NCBI GenBank assembly: GCA_030700225.1
Contig: JAUYJT010000057.1
Coordinates: forward strand, 1-54,464
DNA from: Candidatus Nanopelagicales bacterium
GTDB taxonomy: Bacteria > Actinomycetota > Actinomycetes > S36-B12 > GCA-2699445
Direction of reading: 5' to 3'
Length of the DNA: 54,464 nt
The notes under the pieces are model-generated. The model did no database searches. It saw only the letters and a list, made by a program, of their open reading frames with translations, and was not told the origin of the DNA. Both the position numbers and the translations under genes were made by a program. Of the stretch, positions 1-7,559 are shown one piece after another (the stretch's first letter is position 1; the number at the start of each line of letters is the position of its first letter).

Positions 1-51
1 TAGAGTCACTACTGGCTGACATCGCGTCGGCCGAAACGACGGGAGACAACC

Positions 52-189
52 ATGTCCGACAAAGAAGACACCAACGACAAGACCGCGCAAGACGCCCCAC
101 TGACCGACGAAGAAGCCCAATCCGTGCAAGGCGGCGCCGCCGTAACTCGACGGGAGGAGGCAGAGGCGCGCATCGCCGAAGTCAGGTGA
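52..189 (+). CDS. Short double-glycine leader peptide (putative peptide precursor), copy 1
   Basis: This 45-residue ORF starts with ATG behind a GGGAGA ribosome binding site. Its first 28 residues are acidic and polar and end in LTDEEAQSVQGG. That resembles the double-glycine leaders of bacteriocin and RiPP precursors, where a modifying or exporting protease cuts after GG. The remaining 17 residues are highly charged (Arg/Glu-rich) and contain no Cys. The second copy at 350-502 shares 25 of the 28 leader residues but has an unrelated C-terminus. No modification enzyme or transporter is visible in the window, so the precursor role is inferred from leader shape and the leader-constant/core-variable pattern. 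A duplicated small protein of other function is possible. Confidence 0.5.
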   Translation: MSDKEDTNDKTAQDAPLTDEEAQSVQGGAAVTRREEAEARIAEVR

Positions 190-349
190 ATCGTCGTCGC
201 CTCTGAAGGTTAAGGTCTCAGCGCCTCCGAAGATCCCGTTGAAGGCCGCGACCGGGTGTCGCTAGCGCGCTGCGGTGGCGATCATGGACGCGGAGTCATA
301 GAGTCACTACTGGCTGACATCGTGTCGGCCGAAACGACGGGAGACAGAC

Positions 350-502
350 ATGTCCGACAAAGACAACACCGACGACAAGACCGCACAAGACGCCCCACTC
401 ACCGACGAAGAAGCCCAATCCGTGCAAGGCGGCCGCCGCCAGGGCGACCCGTCTGCCTCGTCGGCTCTTCTGGCCTCTGAAGCAGTCGCTAAAGAAAGCT
501 AG
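350..502 (+). CDS. Short double-glycine leader peptide (putative peptide precursor), copy 2
   Basis: This 50-residue ORF starts with ATG behind the same ribosome binding site context as copy 1. Residues 1-28 match copy 1 except at positions 5, 6 and 8, and the two codon differences in the rest of the leader are silent. After the QGG motif comes a 22-residue segment rich in Ser and Ala (QGDPSASSALLASEAVAKES) that differs from copy 1. Selection on the leader with freedom in the tail is what is expected for peptide precursors. The following 138 bases up to the hydrolase stop codon hold only the repeated 20-base block and nothing else I recognise. Confidence 0.5.
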   Translation: MSDKDNTDDKTAQDAPLTDEEAQSVQGGRRQGDPSASSALLASEAVAKES

Positions 503-640
503 GGCCTCAGCGCCTCCGAAGATCCTCTTGAACGGCTGCGCTCGATTGGCGCCGCCGAGGCTGGACCAGGTGCAAGTGCGCCTCCAAGTTGGCCCCGCGC
601 CGCCGCGCCGCCACGTCCAGCCGAGACGCAGTCCCCGACG

Positions 641-1564
641 TTAGACGGCGGGCTGGTGGCGGGTGAGGAACTCCCGCGCCGCCGCCTGAGCTTCCTCGGC
701 GTGAGGGCTGAGCCAGAACCCGAGGTGAGAGCCCTCCTCGACCCAAAACCGCTCAGCGCCGGGGATGTGCTCATAGGCGTAAACGCCGTCGTAGAACTTC
801 ACGTCCGCGTCGTGAGTGCCGTGGACGATGAGGCTCGGGCACTGGACTTGCTCCACCGGCAGATGGGTGAGTGTGCGAAAGAGCGCCATGTCGTTCTCAG
901 TCCCTGCCTTGCGAGGACCGTAAGGACTCATCGTGTTCATGAACGCCCGCACGAACTCAACAGCCTGCGGAGATCTGAGCGCGCGCTCAATGTGGGCCTT
1001 GATCTGATCCTTGGTGAAGTACCCCTCTGACTTGAAGATCTCCTGGAGGAACCACTCGGGTTTCTTCTCCCCAATCACCTTGAGCAGTCGCTGCCCCGAC
1101 GATGTCGTGAAGATGGCCTGGGAGATCGCGCCTGCGGTCTCGGGCATGTCGTAGAAACCGCTCACAGCGTCGATCGCCACCATAGCCCACACCCTGTCCG
1201 GGTGACGGACCGCGAACATGTAGCCGGGCGGACCACCAGCCGACGCGGAGACCACCGCCACCCGATCAACATTGAGGACGTCCAGCAAAGCGGCGAACAG
1301 GTCGGCCTGATCCTCTATTCCAGCGCCGCTTTCCAACGGGGTGCCCAGATATCCCGGACGCGACACAGACAGCAGCCTGTACTCAGCAGGGTCAAGCCAA
1401 TCCAGCATCAGCCGGGCCTGGTCCACGCCACCGAGCCCGCCGTGAGAGCACAGGATCACAGGTCCGTCCCCAGGGCTCAGGTCGTATTCAACCGGGCCCA
1501 GAGCGGTCTGGATGACCTTGGGTTCGATTGTGATTCCAGGCAGCAGCTCCTCATGTTCGCTCAT
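641..1564 (-). CDS. Alpha/beta hydrolase
   Basis: This is a 307-residue alpha/beta-fold hydrolase of unknown substrate. It shows an oxyanion-hole type HGG segment early on (CSHGGLGG), a nucleophile elbow VSASAGG with Ser as the likely nucleophile, an acid in VHGTHDAD, and the catalytic His in EEGSHLGFW near the C-terminus. I chose the ATG at 1564 because GGAGAG lies about 7 bases upstream; a longer in-frame reading to 1690 would run into the divergent trehalase gene. There is no signal peptide, so it is probably cytoplasmic. It diverges from the trehalase gene with about 119 bp between starts. A 58-bp relic of a close paralogue lies at 4234-4291. Confidence 0.85.
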   Translation of the reverse strand: MSEHEELLPGITIEPKVIQTALGPVEYDLSPGDGPVILCSHGGLGGVDQARLMLDWLDPAEYRLLSVSRPGYLGTPLESGAGIEDQADLFAALLDVLNVDRVAVVSASAGGPPGYMFAVRHPDRVWAMVAIDAVSGFYDMPETAGAISQAIFTTSSGQRLLKVIGEKKPEWFLQEIFKSEGYFTKDQIKAHIERALRSPQAVEFVRAFMNTMSPYGPRKAGTENDMALFRTLTHLPVEQVQCPSLIVHGTHDADVKFYDGVYAYEHIPGAERFWVEEGSHLGFWLSPHAEEAQAAAREFLTRHQPAV

Positions 1565-1683
1565 GTCGCTCTCCTGCAGTCGGGTTCCTGTCATGCCATC
1601 ATGCCCAGAACTCGACTGTGATGCCTGGACGGTCGGCCCGCCGATGGGCCATCCGGGGCAGTCCGGCCGGTAGCCTGGCGCCC

Positions 1684-3864
1684 ATGTCACTGGCCGTCCC
1701 CACGGATCAGAATCGTGTACGCCGACGAACCGTCACGACGCTCACCGGACTGCTAGCGTCCCTGGCTCTCGCCCTGGGTGCCTGTTCGTCCGGCGGAACC
1801 ACGAACAGCGATGATGTGACAATCAACGGACTCGTCGGCGCCGACGGCCGCGACATCGTGATCAAGCGCGCGGCCGACATGCCACCCAACCTCGCCGCCT
1901 GCGTCGGGGGGGCTGACTCACTGTCGCGCAGCCAGTTCCAGGACGAGTGCGTCATGCCCTACATCAACGGCCTATGGGTCGATCCGGCAGGTCTGCTCAG
2001 GCCACACGACGAACTGGCCGCCGCGGCCGAAGACTGGTTGGTCAAGAAGCCCGCCGATGGCAAGTGGCCCATCTACTACTCAGCGGGCCTGAGCGCGGCG
2101 GGCAAGGACTTGAGCAAGATGCTGGACGGGGACGCGAAGCTGGCCGACCAGGTTGTCCTGAAGAAGCTGCCCAACCCTCTGCCCGTGCCGTCGGCTAACC
2201 CGAAGTCGATCTACAACCAAGCCGGCCTGCTTTACGTCCCTAACTCCTATGTGACCCCGGGTGGGATCTTCAACGAGCAGTACGGCTGGGACTCCTACTT
2301 CATCATCGCCGGATTGCTGCGGTCGGCGGAGTACGTCCTGGACCATCCCGAAGGGCAGTACTGGAGCCCAACGGACAGCCGCATGGTGCAACTAGATCCC
2401 CCTACGGCGCGGGCGCTGGCCAAGCGACTGTTCACGATCGCCAAGGGGATGGCCGACAACCAGGCGTTCATGGTCGACTTCTATGCCGGCTTCGTCCCAA
2501 ACGGCAACCGCATCTACTACTTGACCCGGTCCCAGCCTCCGCTCTTGGCCGCGGAGTCGCTGTTGATCTACCGCTTCGCCGAGCAGCACACCGATCTCGT
2601 TCCGTATCAGGGCCAGGAGACCCTGGCGCCGTTCCTGGGTATCCGGGCGCCGACCAGCTACGGCCAGTGGATCAAGAAAGAGATCCTGCCGAGTGCTAGG
2701 AAGTACTACGACTACTTCACCGATCCGCGGACCACTACGTTCGGCGCAAGGACGAACCCTCGCGTCGCGCGCAAGGACGGCCACAAGCTGTTCTCGTATC
2801 ACCCCGACGGTGTGGGCCCGGTCCCCGAGATCGTTCGCAGCCAAGTGCCTGGCAATGCCAACTACTACAGGCAGGTCGCCGCGTACTTCGCGGCGAATCC
2901 GAAAGCCAACCCGCACAAGCGGTTCTATGACGTCGGCGCCGGTGATCCGAGATTCCACTTGACCCAGGACTTCTACCTGGCGGACCGGTCGGTCAGAGCG
3001 TCGGGCTACGACCTGTCCGGCCGCTACGGGGAAGTCGGGCAGCACGCGGCGGATTTCGCTCCGGTCGACCTGCACACGTTGCTGTTCCAGATGGCCAAGG
3101 ACATCAACGAGATGGCCACTATCGCCGGGCGTCCGCCGATCGTCGCGCAGCGGGAGCTGGACGGCTATGTCTCCGCGATGGACAAACTGATGTGGCGCCA
3201 GACCACCGACGGTCCCGGCTCCTACTACTCCGACGCGTGGATCCGCGAGGACGCCCAGGCCCAGCCCGACCCCTATCTGTACGGGACGACTTTCTATCCT
3301 CTGTGGGCGCAAGCCGTCACCGATGAAGGTCGCATCGCTGACATCGTGCGCACAGCCACGACGGCGGGGGAGGTCAGCCAGGACCAGGTGTTCTACCTGT
3401 ATGGCAAGGACGGCAAGATCACGCCAAAGCGCGTGAAGCGGAACGGCCAGATCTCCACGTGCGAGCTGTCCGATCCCAGCGACCCCGGCTCATGCACAGA
3501 CCGTTTCACCACGGTGGCCCAGGCGCCAGTGCCGCTGGTCAGCGATACGAACTTCGGAATCCCCACGAGTCTGAAGCTCACCGGAAATCAGTGGGACTTC
3601 TCCAACGGCTGGGCCCCGGTCCAGTACTTCGCGGCGATTGGACTCGACCGTGCCGGTCGGCCTGACCTGACCGCGGCCGTCGACAACGGCTGGACTTCGG
3701 CGGTGGAGATCGGATTCGCCGCCACGGGCACGATCATCGAGAAGTACTCGGCCACCAACCCGGCCGAGCAGGTCCAGGTGACCAGTGGGTACAGCAAGCC
3801 CCAGGTCGGATTCGGCTGGACCAACGGGGTCTACGTGGACTCGCTGAGCCGATCTAGGCGTTGA
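1684..3864 (+). CDS. Trehalase (GH37-like), lipoprotein
   Basis: This 726-residue protein hydrolyses trehalose to two glucose molecules, by family. Residues 1-35 are a lipoprotein signal peptide: Arg-rich n-region, hydrophobic core, lipobox LGAC, then Ser/Gly linker. The GH37 signatures are present: PGGIFNEQYGWDSY at about 192-205, and QWDFSNGWAP near residue 640. The residues that serve as acid and base in E. coli TreA have counterparts here, Asp443 (SGYDLSGR) and Glu686 (IIEKYS), followed by GFGWTNGV. The protein is longer than periplasmic TreA (about 565). The ATG at 1684 is preferred over one at 1618, because it begins a normal signal peptide. It is expected outside the membrane, taking up or scavenging external trehalose. 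No terminator is evident. Confidence 0.9.
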   Translation: MSLAVPTDQNRVRRRTVTTLTGLLASLALALGACSSGGTTNSDDVTINGLVGADGRDIVIKRAADMPPNLAACVGGADSLSRSQFQDECVMPYINGLWVDPAGLLRPHDELAAAAEDWLVKKPADGKWPIYYSAGLSAAGKDLSKMLDGDAKLADQVVLKKLPNPLPVPSANPKSIYNQAGLLYVPNSYVTPGGIFNEQYGWDSYFIIAGLLRSAEYVLDHPEGQYWSPTDSRMVQLDPPTARALAKRLFTIAKGMADNQAFMVDFYAGFVPNGNRIYYLTRSQPPLLAAESLLIYRFAEQHTDLVPYQGQETLAPFLGIRAPTSYGQWIKKEILPSARKYYDYFTDPRTTTFGARTNPRVARKDGHKLFSYHPDGVGPVPEIVRSQVPGNANYYRQVAAYFAANPKANPHKRFYDVGAGDPRFHLTQDFYLADRSVRASGYDLSGRYGEVGQHAADFAPVDLHTLLFQMAKDINEMATIAGRPPIVAQRELDGYVSAMDKLMWRQTTDGPGSYYSDAWIREDAQAQPDPYLYGTTFYPLWAQAVTDEGRIADIVRTATTAGEVSQDQVFYLYGKDGKITPKRVKRNGQISTCELSDPSDPGSCTDRFTTVAQAPVPLVSDTNFGIPTSLKLTGNQWDFSNGWAPVQYFAAIGLDRAGRPDLTAAVDNGWTSAVEIGFAATGTIIEKYSATNPAEQVQVTSGYSKPQVGFGWTNGVYVDSLSRSRR

Positions 3865-3925
3865 CAGTCTCATCGCGGGCCGGTTCCGCGTAGGTTGCGT
3901 CTGCTGAGTTGACACCGACCAAGTT

Positions 3926-4180
3926 GTGGAGGACGACGTGGATGTTGCCGTGGTCGGCGCCGCCGGGGCATGCGGGCGCCAGCTTTGCATGCGACTGCTT
4001 GAGCGGCGGATCATCCCGACTGAGAACCGCCTCCAGCTCGTGGGGCATCTCGGCGGACCCAGTGAAACCGAGCTTTGGGGACTGCGGGCCGACTCTCCAA
4101 GCCCACACTGGGTTCCTCATCCTCAGCTCCGTCGCCGTGCCACCGCGCAGACACACGGGATTCTTGTCGACACGCCATAG
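3926..4180 (+). pseudogene. Fragment of a lactate/malate dehydrogenase-like gene
   Basis: In the frame starting near 3926 the sequence reads DVAVVGAAGACGRQL, a Rossmann GxxGxxG dinucleotide-binding motif. It is followed by RLQLVGHLGGPSETELWGLRAD, which looks like the N-terminal part of a lactate/malate dehydrogenase-type protein. Resemblance ends at about 4095, and the frame runs into unrelated Pro/Arg-rich sequence up to a stop at 4180. About 55 residues of a family of over 300 remain, so this is a relic. The family assignment is from motif recognition only. Confidence 0.5.
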
Positions 4181-4233
4181 GCACACAACGCGGCTGCTAC
4201 CGGTTCGAAAAGCCCTCACGAGAGCAGCGCCGA

Positions 4234-4291
4234 CGCCGTCGTAGAACTTCTCGTCAGCGTCGTCAGCGTCGTGGATGCTCAGGCTCGGGCA
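4234..4291 (-). pseudogene. Relic of the C-terminal part of an alpha/beta hydrolase
   Basis: These 58 bases align without gaps to 784-841, inside the hydrolase gene at 641-1564, with about 50 identities. Translated on the minus strand, both give CPSL, then a His, then DAD and KFYDGV, so the match keeps the reading frame around the catalytic acid. Flanking sequence on either side does not match. The relic directly abuts the stop codon of vapC. Confidence 0.65.
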
Positions 4292-4297
4292 ACCTTC

Positions 4298-4744
4298 TCA
4301 AGCGGCACCGTGGCTACCCTCCAGTCGGCCGTCGTCGTGAATGTAGAGCTGACCCAGTCGGCTGTCCACCTTGTGCACGTGGCCGTAGTCGTAGTCGTGG
4401 TGCAGGATGACAGCGTCATGCGCTATGGCGTAGGCGGAAACAAGGATGTCCACTGGTCCAGCAGCGCGGGCCCGATGAGACCTCCACAGACCTAGCTGCA
4501 GCTGACGGGCCAGCTGGTCCACCCCGTCACTCCCCAAGTTCTCCATGGAAGAGACAAGAGCGGTTACTCGCTGGAACTGCCGGTAAGTCTGGGTGGTGTG
4601 CAACAGCTCCAGCGCGAGAGGAACACAGGTAGCTGGTTGCCACGCGTTGTTGAACGCCTCCACGACGGCTCGTATGGCCGGGCTACGGCGAACTCCTGCG
4701 TACAGACTGGTGTCGACCATGAAGAGTTGGTGCGACTGACTCAC
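4298..4744 (-). CDS. vapC: VapC-type PIN-domain ribonuclease toxin
   Basis: This 148-residue protein has PIN-domain layout. The acidic residues expected to hold the metal ion are Asp11 (VDTSLY), Glu46 (ALELLHT), Asp99 (VDILVSAYA) and Asp117 or Asp119 near the end. By family such toxins cut specific RNAs, often tRNA or rRNA, and are held in check by the cognate antitoxin. The GTG start overlaps the stop codon of vapB by 4 bases, so the two are translationally coupled. The gene ends right against a hydrolase relic, so the last few residues may have been altered by rearrangement. All acidic positions are intact, and the toxin is probably functional. Confidence 0.8.
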   Translation of the reverse strand: MSQSHQLFMVDTSLYAGVRRSPAIRAVVEAFNNAWQPATCVPLALELLHTTQTYRQFQRVTALVSSMENLGSDGVDQLARQLQLGLWRSHRARAAGPVDILVSAYAIAHDAVILHHDYDYGHVHKVDSRLGQLYIHDDGRLEGSHGAA

Positions 4745-4968
4745 CCGTGCTTCCCCCGAAGGCCCCGGATGGCGTCCGGGTCGTCGAACATGGACACGTC
4801 TTGGTTCACGATGGTGTCTAGAAGTTCGTGAAGCGCCTTCCTGGCTCGCTCTGCTGCCAGTCGGTCGTTCAATGCCACGTTGACGGCCTGCTTCTTGGTC
4901 ACGCCACCCAGCAGTCTCTGCACCCCGGCCAGGGCCGTCTCGTCTATGTCAACCAAGGTCTTCGCCAT
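4741..4968 (-). CDS. vapB: VapB-type antitoxin
   Basis: This 75-residue protein begins with a short ribbon-helix-helix-like segment, TLVDIDETALAGVQRLLGGVTKKQAVNVAL, typical of VapB antitoxins that bind their own promoter. Its C-terminal part (MFDDPDAIRGLRGKHG) is the kind of extended tail that blocks the PIN active site. A strong AAGGAGG ribosome binding site precedes the ATG. The gene is first in a two-gene operon with vapC, which it overlaps by 4 bases. Confidence 0.8.
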   Translation of the reverse strand: MAKTLVDIDETALAGVQRLLGGVTKKQAVNVALNDRLAAERARKALHELLDTIVNQDVSMFDDPDAIRGLRGKHG

Positions 4969-4980
4969 GATCGAGCCTCC

Positions 4981-5020
4981 TTGGATATATCGTCCCCAAG
5001 GTTCTAGTATATACCGCTTC
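4981..5020 (-). promoter_or_regulatory. Probable vapBC promoter/operator region
   Basis: AT-rich words stand out in GC-rich surroundings just upstream of vapB. On the minus strand a TATACT box lies at 5006-5011, and a second TATAT word lies between it and the ribosome binding site. No good -35 box is visible. VapBC complexes commonly autoregulate at such sites, so an operator here is inferred, not shown. Confidence 0.35.
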
Positions 5021-5811
5021 TCGCGAGCGAGGGGAGTACCGCCCTGACCTGGAGTTCCTCTATCGCTTCCACTCCGGGACGGGTCTGATGAGGTTCGTCA
5101 TGGAGCCATCGTCCTGCTCGCCCGGCACGAGTACTCGGACCTCAAGGCCGGGTGTTGTCGGACACGCTCGCTGATCATGGTGGCGTCGCGTTGGGTGGTG
5201 ATGTCCCGGGTCGGTCACCCCCAACGACGCCAACAACCCCTCACACGGTCAGACAGAGCGTCGCTCAACACTTGCTGGAGCTTGGCCCTGGACTTCCATC
5301 CCAGACTGCTCCCCGGAAGAGTCAACGCATGTGCAAGAGCATCCCCTCGAGGGCGTCGGGGCATCGTGGGTTGCCGAATGGAACTGGGGAGGTGTGGTCG
5401 GCTACTCACTGCCCCCTCGGAACGGCAACTGGACCCACGGCCGGAACAACGTGGTGGAGCTCCCAGAGAAAGATGACGGGTCTCTCGAGGAATTCCTAGG
5501 CCTCGCCGAGTCCCGCTGAGGCAGGTTCCTACTTCGGACGAACTGAGCAAGCGGGGGGCGATCGGGCACTTGCGACGCCGGGGCGGCGGTCCCCAGCGGC
5601 GCGGATATCGATCCTGGCTGGCCCCTGGCTCGAGAACTCGGTGTCTGACGCCACCGTCACCGACCGGGCGCTCGTGGATGGTCTGATGCAGGTGGTGCAC
5701 TACTCAGGCTCGCGTCCCGATACTCATCAGTGGGGACAGCATCCCGGACTTGGGAGGGGCAGACGCACACACAGCGGTGGCGCTGGACCCTCAACTCGGA
5801 TCGGGGGGCAC
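5021..5811. other. Stretch without an assignable gene
   Basis: About 790 bases lie between the vapB promoter and the 3' end of the disrupted ATPase gene. Several ORFs of 60-160 codons exist on both strands, but their translations are Arg/Pro/Ser-rich and match nothing I know. The most protein-like piece is a plus-strand frame ending at 5519, which reads WVAEWNWGGVVGY and later VVELPEKDDGSLEEFLGLAE. It could be the tail of a decayed gene. No RNA gene or clear repeat was seen. Confidence 0.4.
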
Positions 5812-7086
5812 TCACTGCCCGAGTAAGGCCAGCGGGACAACCGCGACCCCGTCTGTGCGCCGGTACGCTCTCGGCCCGGTGTTTATGACGACAGGGTTGA
5901 CTAGTTGTGTTCCCAGCCGCTGGCGCAGCCAGTGCAGGTGCCTCACGTCGGCGTCGGTGATGGCGGCGGAGAGCTTGACCTCGATCGCGGCAATGGCATG
6001 GTTGTCGGATTCGATGATGATGTCGACCTCGTTGCGACCGTCTCTGGTGCGCAGGTGGGAAGCGCGCGCCTGGCACGCCTGGGCGAATACTCGAACGCTC
6101 ATGGCGGTTAGCGACTCGAAGAGGGCGCCGAGGAATGGTCCGTCACGGCTGACCCACTCCTCTCCCCCAGACCGGCAATGAGCTGTGCGCGCCCGACGCC
6201 GATGAGTCGGGCTGCGAGCGCCGGATCGGCTAGGTGATGTTTGGCCGCCATGCCCAACTGGCGCAAGTGGTTGTAGGAAGGAACCCAGGCCGGAAGCTCA
6301 TCGATGATGCGCAGGTTCCTTAGGACGTCGATATAGGGGTCGACGGTGCTACGTGCCGGCTTCTGCCCGTGACCCGGCGTCGCGGCGTTGCGTATCTTCT
6401 CCCACTGGGTAGTTGTGGCAGTCGCAGCCGCATAGGCGGCCAGCCAGGCTCGAAGCGTCGCGGGTCGGCGAACCGCCAAGCCAGCTTCGGGAACGTCCCT
6501 TTCCACGATCCGGTCAATGTATCCGTCGAGCTGGATCGGCAATGCGACCTTCGGAAGTCCGAGGAAGCCTGGAAACCCGGATGCCAGGATCGCGTCGACG
6601 TAGTCGACGAGACGCATTGACGAGTGGCCGGACACGGCGGTGGTCGGATTTGTGAGAAGTTGGCTGAGGCTGACGCTCGGAACGCTCAGACCGCGCTCGG
6701 GCAGCGTCATCGGCCTCATTCGCAGAGTGGTGATCCGCCCGGCCCCGGAGTGGGTGGGCGTGCCGACCCCGGGGGCAGACCCCGTCAGGAGGAAGCGTCC
6801 GCCGCTGCCGTCTTAATCGACGGCGCGCTTGACGGCATCCCACACACTCGGCGCCCGTTGCCATTCGTCGAGCAACACGGGAGGCTCGCCCTCGATGCCG
6901 GTGTCTGGGTCGGCCTCGGCGATCGCCCGCTCGGCGGGACGGTCCAGCCGTCTGACGGGCTTCTCGCGCCGCAGCGCAGTCGCGGTCTTGCCGACACCCT
7001 TCGGACCGTCCAGCAGAATCGCGCTCAGGACCGGCGCGAGCTGGTCGAGTTGCGCGTCGATAACTCGACGGAAGTAGTGGTCAACG
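5812..7086 (-). pseudogene. Disrupted AAA ATPase with DUF4143-type C-terminus
   Basis: Read on the minus strand from about 7086, the sequence gives LLDGPKGVGKTATA (Walker A), then LLDEWQRAPSVWDAVKRAVD. An in-frame TAA follows at 6813-6815, and then the same frame resumes with GRFLLTGSAPGVGTPTHSG and RMRPMTLPERGL, the conserved continuation of this ATPase family. A frameshift at about 6140-6175 separates that from the C-terminal part, which ends with EVDIIIESDNHAIAAIEVK, a nuclease-like signature typical of the DUF4143 region. No ATG, GTG or TTG is available at the expected 5' end. With a stop, a frameshift and no start, the gene is almost certainly dead. Confidence 0.8.
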
Positions 7087-7111
7087 CTCCAAGGCTACGT
7101 TGACCGACACG

Positions 7112-7153
7112 TGCGCACTACATTTGCCGAGTCATGTGCACTACATTGGCTGA
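7112..7153. repeat. Pair of 19-bp direct repeats upstream of the ATPase pseudogene
   Basis: The words at 7112-7130 and 7135-7153 match at 16 of 19 positions around a core GCACTACATT. They sit just upstream of the ATPase 5' end (minus strand) and could be a regulator-binding site or the residue of a small duplication. Confidence 0.45.
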
Positions 7154-7250
7154 TTCCGCTCGTCGGTGACCTGGGCGGAGTGTCAGCGTTGGATTCGATC
7201 GTGACCACCGGAGCAATCATCACAGCGGGCCGCGCCCTGCAGGTGTACCA

Positions 7251-7559
7251 CTACCAACGCCCCGAGCCGGCCCGGCCGCGCTGTGTCGCCGGGCGATGGC
7301 CCTCGACCCCCAACATGTCGAGCAGCCGATCAGCAATCACTTCGTCGACTTGCTGCCGTTCGTTCGCAGCAGCGTCGTATCGGTGCATGCCTGCGGACAG
7401 AAGGTGAGTGCCTCTCTGGGCGCCGGATTCCATTGGCGCACGCCGGGCGGCGTCTTGATCGGCGCGGGCTTCGGCGGCCGCCAACACGGCTTCCGCCCCG
7501 CGAATGCGAGCGATCGCGTCGACTATGTCATCGAGACGATCCGCGGGTGACCGGCTCAC
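7251..7559 (-). CDS. HepT-like partner of the MNT gene, hybrid or truncated
   Basis: This 102-residue ORF begins SPADRLDDIVDAIARIRGAEAVLAAAEARADQDAAR, read in pieces as the N-terminal helix region of HepT-like HEPN proteins. HepT is the RNase toxin partner of MNT antitoxins. From about residue 40 it departs from the family: the RX4-6H active-site motif is absent, and the tail (RYDAAANERQQVDEVIADRLLDML and on) is of unknown origin. The GTG start overlaps the stop codon of the MNT gene by 4 bases, as in intact pairs. The protein is either a degraded toxin or a recombinant protein with a new C-terminal half; I cannot tell which. Confidence 0.5.
   Translation of the reverse strand: MSRSPADRLDDIVDAIARIRGAEAVLAAAEARADQDAARRAPMESGAQRGTHLLSAGMHRYDAAANERQQVDEVIADRLLDMLGVEGHRPATQRGRAGSGRW

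Larger units (their letters stand above)
1..525. repeat. Tandem duplication, two units, about 298-bp period
   Basis: The sequence at 1 recurs at 299 with few changes through the ribosome binding site, start codon and first 28 codons of a short ORF. The units then diverge just after a Gly-Gly codon pair and become alike again in a 20-base block at 217-236 and 506-525. The second unit is about 9 bases shorter in its divergent part. The first unit starts at the window edge, so further copies may lie to the left. Confidence 0.85.

Noticed and set aside
217-340. Alternative frame after the first peptide reading PLKVKVSAPPK, partly shared with the second unit
   Set aside because: It would need a frameshift from the leader in both copies; similarity follows from the duplicated DNA and does not show a coding frame.
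2392-3312. 306-codon minus-strand frame
   Set aside because: It is a shadow of the trehalase gene, which has clear catalytic motifs in the other strand.
5215-5700. 161-codon minus-strand frame
   Set aside because: The translation is Arg/Ser/Pro-rich without recognisable motifs and with no ribosome binding site; not supported as a gene.
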